DNA of 64,000 nt from Ruminococcus albus AD2013 (lineage in GTDB: Bacteria > Bacillota > Clostridia > Oscillospirales > Ruminococcaceae). The DNA lies in NCBI RefSeq assembly GCF_000526775.1, contig NZ_JAGS01000001.1:2480001-2544000 (forward strand). The letters are read 5' to 3'. Position 1 is the stretch's first letter, and the number at the start of each line of letters is the position of its first letter. The notes beneath the pieces were generated by a model. The model saw nothing but the letters and a program-made list of their open reading frames with translations, did no database searches and was not told the DNA's origin. The position numbers were made by a program, and so were the translations under genes. Of this stretch, positions 61,064 to 64,000 are shown in pieces.

Positions 61064-62067
61064 TATTCCTGCACCTTCTTCATCTGCGCGAGAGCGTCTG
61101 TTATCATATCGATAACGCCTGTCTCGGTAAACTGTTTCGCCTGCCTTACTGCGTTGTAGAATGCCTTTGCGTCCGAACTGCCGTGGGCTTTTATAACGGG
61201 CTTTGCAGTACCCAGCAGGGGTGCTCCGCCATACTCGGAATAATCAACTTTCTTCTTGAAATTGTTGATATCTTTCATCACCATAACAGCAGCCAGCTTG
61301 CTCTTCGCGCTGCTCTTGAATATATTTTTCAGCTCGCCCGAGAAAAACTTGCCCATGCCCTCGTAGAGTTTCAGCATGAGGTTTCCGCAGAAGCCGTCAG
61401 CAACACATACATCACAGTCGCCCAGAGGGAGCTGTCTTGCTTCGATATTGCCCACGAAATTAACAGGGGCTGTTTTCAGCTGTTTATAAGTCTCCAGCTC
61501 CAGCTCTCTGCCCTTTGATTCCTCAGCGCCTATATTTGCCAGTGCTACTCTGGGCTTATCCACGCCCAGTATCTTGTTCATATAAGCTGTGCCCATTATG
61601 CCGAACTGCACCAGCATCTCGGGACGGCAGTCTGCATTTGCGCCGCTGTCCAGAAGCATTGTAGGCTTGCCTGCGGTAGGCAGTATAGTTGCCAGTGCGG
61701 GGCGCTTGATACCCTTTATCCTCTTGACGATGAATGTTGCACCGACCACCAGCGCACCTGTCGAACCTGCTGAAACGAAAGCATCGCCCTCTCCATCAGC
61801 CAGCATCTGCATACCCACAGCCATCGAGCAGTCCTTTTTGCCCTTGATGACCTCGGTAGGCTCTTCACATATCTCTATAACGGTATCGGCATGACGTATT
61901 TTCAGTGCCGATATATCTATACTGTTTTTGGCAGCGCAGTCCTTTATCTTCTTCTCATCGCCCACCAGTGTTATATCAACGCCGAAGTCTCTCTGAGCGT
62001 CAACAGCGCCCTTGATGACTTCCAGCGGTGCGTTGTCACCGCCGAATGCGTCCATTACTATGTTCAT
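61063..62067 (-). CDS. plsX: Phosphate acyltransferase PlsX
   Basis: 334 residues from the ATG at 62067, with GGGAGG seven bases upstream; the open frame begins 12 codons earlier without such a site. MNIVMDAFGGDNAP, SAGSTGALVVGATF, DSGANADC, and FSEYGGAPLLG-like (YSEYGGAPLLG) blocks. It turns acyl-ACP into acyl-phosphate for phospholipid synthesis. The usual acpP between plsX and rnc is absent here. Confidence 0.95.
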   Translation of the reverse strand: MNIVMDAFGGDNAPLEVIKGAVDAQRDFGVDITLVGDEKKIKDCAAKNSIDISALKIRHADTVIEICEEPTEVIKGKKDCSMAVGMQMLADGEGDAFVSAGSTGALVVGATFIVKRIKGIKRPALATILPTAGKPTMLLDSGANADCRPEMLVQFGIMGTAYMNKILGVDKPRVALANIGAEESKGRELELETYKQLKTAPVNFVGNIEARQLPLGDCDVCVADGFCGNLMLKLYEGMGKFFSGELKNIFKSSAKSKLAAVMVMKDINNFKKKVDYSEYGGAPLLGTAKPVIKAHGSSDAKAFYNAVRQAKQFTETGVIDMITDALAQMKKVQE

Positions 62068-62104
62068 TGTTATACCTCCCTGTCTGTGATACAGCCGAGC
62101 CATA

Positions 62105-62746
62105 TCAATCTATCATCGTATACCCCTCGGGTAGTTTTATCTCGCCGCAGCCCTCTTTAAAGCTGTTCACTGTTAACTTTATCACGGCTGAATTGTCACC
62201 GGGTATAGAATCTGTTTTATATTCCATATCTATAAGTTCGCCCGTTTTTCCATCATAAGTAAAAACTTTCACGGTCCCGTCAATATCAAATGTTTCCCGA
62301 ATGTTCCCATCTGTATCTTTTTCTGCCGAAACAAAATCATCGCTTTCGGGCGCTTCTTTCAAAACAGTGTCTGCATTGTCCGCTCCGAAATTGCCGTTTC
62401 CGTCAAGAGGATGTATCTCCTTCTTTTTGGCATCGACTCTCCATGTCTTACCGTCAATCTGATAGAATTCAATATCGCCGCTTTCCAAGCTTGCAAAAAG
62501 ATGCCTGTTTTCACCGTTAACTTCAAGTAACTGCGAATAACTGTCGTCGCCTATTTTCTCTTTGTCATAATCAATGGTAACAGTTAAATTGACCGTGAGC
62601 TTTTCGCCATCCAGTTTTTCGATATAAGCTTTCGTCAGGCTGTCCTCATATTTATCTGCGACCTTTACGGCTCCGCAGCCCGATAATGCAAAGCTCATCA
62701 TCGCCGCGGTCAGATATATCAGAACTTTTCTCATTGTGTCCATCAA
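62105..62746 (-). CDS. Lipoprotein, paralogue of the upstream gene
   Basis: 213 residues (or 209 from an ATG four codons later). Lipobox LSGC near residue 24. The mature part begins YEDSLTKAYIEKLDGEKLTV and ends GEIKLPEGY, the same frame as the upstream lipoprotein (YEHSLTKTFADKLDARNFSV ... AEIKLPEG). Predicted mostly beta, resembling LppX/LolA-like lipoproteins in rhythm, but no family is certain. The start overlaps the upstream stop by four bases (ATGA). Confidence 0.82.
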   Translation of the reverse strand: MMDTMRKVLIYLTAAMMSFALSGCGAVKVADKYEDSLTKAYIEKLDGEKLTVNLTVTIDYDKEKIGDDSYSQLLEVNGENRHLFASLESGDIEFYQIDGKTWRVDAKKKEIHPLDGNGNFGADNADTVLKEAPESDDFVSAEKDTDGNIRETFDIDGTVKVFTYDGKTGELIDMEYKTDSIPGDNSAVIKLTVNSFKEGCGEIKLPEGYTMID

Positions 62747-63474
62747 TTGCCCTCAGGCAGTTTTATCTCAGCTACGCCGCCCTCGGTGAATGCCTTGTAA
62801 TCGCGCAGGTATCCTGAACTTTCGCAGGATATCAGGTCGCCGTCAGCGTATGTGCATACGAATGTATCATTAGTTTCATCAACGAAAGTTTCCTGCACAG
62901 TGCCGTCGCTGTATGTCTCGGCACCTTTAAATTCAGATTCGGCAGGTGAAAAGCCGAGCACCATGGAGCACAGATCGCTCATGACATGACCTCTGGCAGT
63001 CATCTGGAACTCACCGCTTTCCGCATCAGCCTGATAGCAGGCACCGTCAACGATAAATATCTCGTTTATCGAACCATCTGCGTTGATGATATTCTGGTGT
63101 CCTCCTGTGCCGTTGACCTCTAAAGTCTCCTCATACTGAAGCTGCATTCCCTCACCGCCGTCAATATCGTTCTGTACATAAGTCACCGAGAAATTTCTGG
63201 CATCAAGCTTATCCGCAAAGGTTTTTGTCAGGCTGTGCTCATAGCTGTCAGCCCCTGTGGGACCCTGTTCTTCGCCCTCTTCGGCAGGTGCTTCCGTTTC
63301 CTTGGGAGCTTCTGTCGTTTCAGCGGCTTCGTCCTCTTCCTGGGTAGTCACCTTGGTAACTGCGCCCCCTGCGACTTTTTTATCATTACCTGTTTTCGGT
63401 GTATCCTTTTTATCACCGCAGCCTGCAAGCATAATGCATACAGCCGCTATCACAACAAATATCTTTTTATCCAT
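62743..63474 (-). CDS. Lipoprotein, first of a paralogous pair
   Basis: 243 residues from the ATG at 63474 (AGGTG six bases upstream; the GTG three codons earlier overlaps this site). Lipobox LAGC (Cys19), linker rich in Lys, Thr and Glu to about 80. The mature domain resembles that of the downstream gene (YEHSLTK, LEVNG, DGTVQETF, EIKLPEG). Function unknown; the pair likely arose by tandem duplication and is cotranslated. Confidence 0.82.
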   Translation of the reverse strand: MDKKIFVVIAAVCIMLAGCGDKKDTPKTGNDKKVAGGAVTKVTTQEEDEAAETTEAPKETEAPAEEGEEQGPTGADSYEHSLTKTFADKLDARNFSVTYVQNDIDGGEGMQLQYEETLEVNGTGGHQNIINADGSINEIFIVDGACYQADAESGEFQMTARGHVMSDLCSMVLGFSPAESEFKGAETYSDGTVQETFVDETNDTFVCTYADGDLISCESSGYLRDYKAFTEGGVAEIKLPEGN

Positions 63475-63537
63475 ATATATCACCTATCCGTGTAAGTCTT
63501 TGTTTTTCATCAATGATATGATCCACAGCGCATACTG

Positions 63538-63942
63538 TCAGTACTTGCTGTAAAATCTCTTATACTGTATAAAGATGTGCAGTGCCATCAGCACCGTCAG
63601 TATGATAAGGGAACCTATCAGCGAACACGGTATGCACTTTGTAAGCATCTCATGCCAAGTGTATTCATCAAAGCCTGTGAATTTATCCGGTTCAATCATC
63701 ATGCCGTAATTGAACAGCACCATCGCAGCGGTTATTATAACACCTGTCAGCCAGCAGAACAGCCCCCGTTTCACAAAAAACTTCGCTTCCCGCTCTTCGT
63801 TATAGGTGAATTTTAATATCGTGAAAAATACAAATACACACCCCATGAACAGTAATGTTATCGTTCCGCCGCCTTCGGGGATTTCGGTGTAAAGCTTTTC
63901 ACCGTGACCCACTTTGAACAGCGCCAGTATCATCATATACAT
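63538..63942 (-). CDS. Small multi-helix membrane protein, start uncertain
   Basis: About 134 residues if it begins at the ATG at 63942; TTG at 63954 is an alternative. Four hydrophobic helices (the first short). No strong ribosome site is seen before either start. Upstream the same frame is a basic stretch (VKRAKR), then TAA, then KLPFLAAGMYMM, which would complete the first helix. So the gene may have lost its 5' end to a stop codon, or the true start may be the TTG. No family recognised. Confidence 0.6.
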   Translation of the reverse strand: MYMMILALFKVGHGEKLYTEIPEGGGTITLLFMGCVFVFFTILKFTYNEEREAKFFVKRGLFCWLTGVIITAAMVLFNYGMMIEPDKFTGFDEYTWHEMLTKCIPCSLIGSLIILTVLMALHIFIQYKRFYSKY

Positions 63943-64000
63943 TCCTGCTGCCAAAAACGGAAGTTTTTACCGTTTTGCTCTCTTCACCCTGTGCAACATC

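Noticed and set aside
63896..64000. Second minus-strand frame entering from the right edge
   Set aside because: Open for about 33 codons but overlaps the membrane protein start by many codons and has no recognisable domain; too little sequence to support a gene.

Overview
The window looks like chromosomal DNA of an anaerobic, cellulosome-bearing member of the Firmicutes, most likely a Ruminococcus of the R. albus type (inference). The basis is four type I dockerin regions that share an AAHVKGKK-like helix, Firmicutes gene orders (plsX-rnc-smc-ftsY and yhbY-nadD-yqeK-rsfS-leuS), spoVG, strong Shine-Dalgarno sites with some TTG/GTG starts, a Na+-type F-ATPase c subunit, and TTGACA/TATAAT promoters. 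I see no tRNA, rRNA, CRISPR array or prophage.

Layout. 1-2929: the 3' part of a secreted BspA-type leucine-rich-repeat protein with an Ig-like domain and a C-terminal dockerin, followed by a dockerin relic. 3164-6711: heterodimeric ABC exporter. 6935-10245: spoVG, then divergent murC, lexA and a zinc-ribbon membrane protein. 10329-13071: lipoprotein beta-mannanase (GH26) and a family 2 glycosyltransferase. 13278-20449: complete atpIBEFHAGDC operon, led by a promoter flanked by two dyad operators. 20492-27216 (minus strand): a nitrogen/NADPH island with a candidate small RNA, an AraC-type regulator with a degenerate receiver, NADP-glutamate dehydrogenase, a 48-residue unannotated protein, three-subunit transhydrogenase, and a shrunken urease-alpha-like protein. 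27336-33500: a dockerin protein, a lipoprotein, guaB, and a small cluster with a 2H phosphoesterase, a GNAT enzyme and tiny membrane proteins. 33591-36046: cobD and an intact ISAs1-type insertion sequence with a 9-bp target duplication. 36047-40485: dnaE, a DUF3006-like small protein, yqeG and a small conserved protein. 40542-43390: three transglutaminase-like genes, two with dockerins, the last one decayed. 43394-46073: rsmI, an amidohydrolase and rpsU. 46074-62067 (minus strand): a lipoprotein and a long housekeeping series (leuS, rsfS, yqeK, nadD, yhbY, rdgB, ftsY, NUDIX, smc, a radical-SAM fusion, rnc, plsX). 62105-64000: paired lipoproteins and a membrane protein cut near the edge.

How it fits together. 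The secreted part (LRR-dockerin, CBM-like dockerin protein, transglutaminase-dockerin, mannanase lipoprotein) points to a cell-surface plant-fibre machinery in which different enzyme types share one docking signature. The nitrogen island couples ammonium assimilation (GdhA, NADPH-consuming) to a transhydrogenase that makes NADPH at the expense of the ion gradient, a gradient also handled by the Na+-type ATP synthase next door.

The most unusual signal is in this island. Three of its genes (the regulator, gdhA and the urease-like gene) have a strong intrinsic-terminator-like hairpin ending only about 11-33 bases before their start codon. A short stand-alone promoter-hairpin unit lies upstream. 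This is the arrangement expected of conditional termination or antitermination, combined with a regulator that has lost its phosphorylation site and a urease-like protein that has lost its active site.
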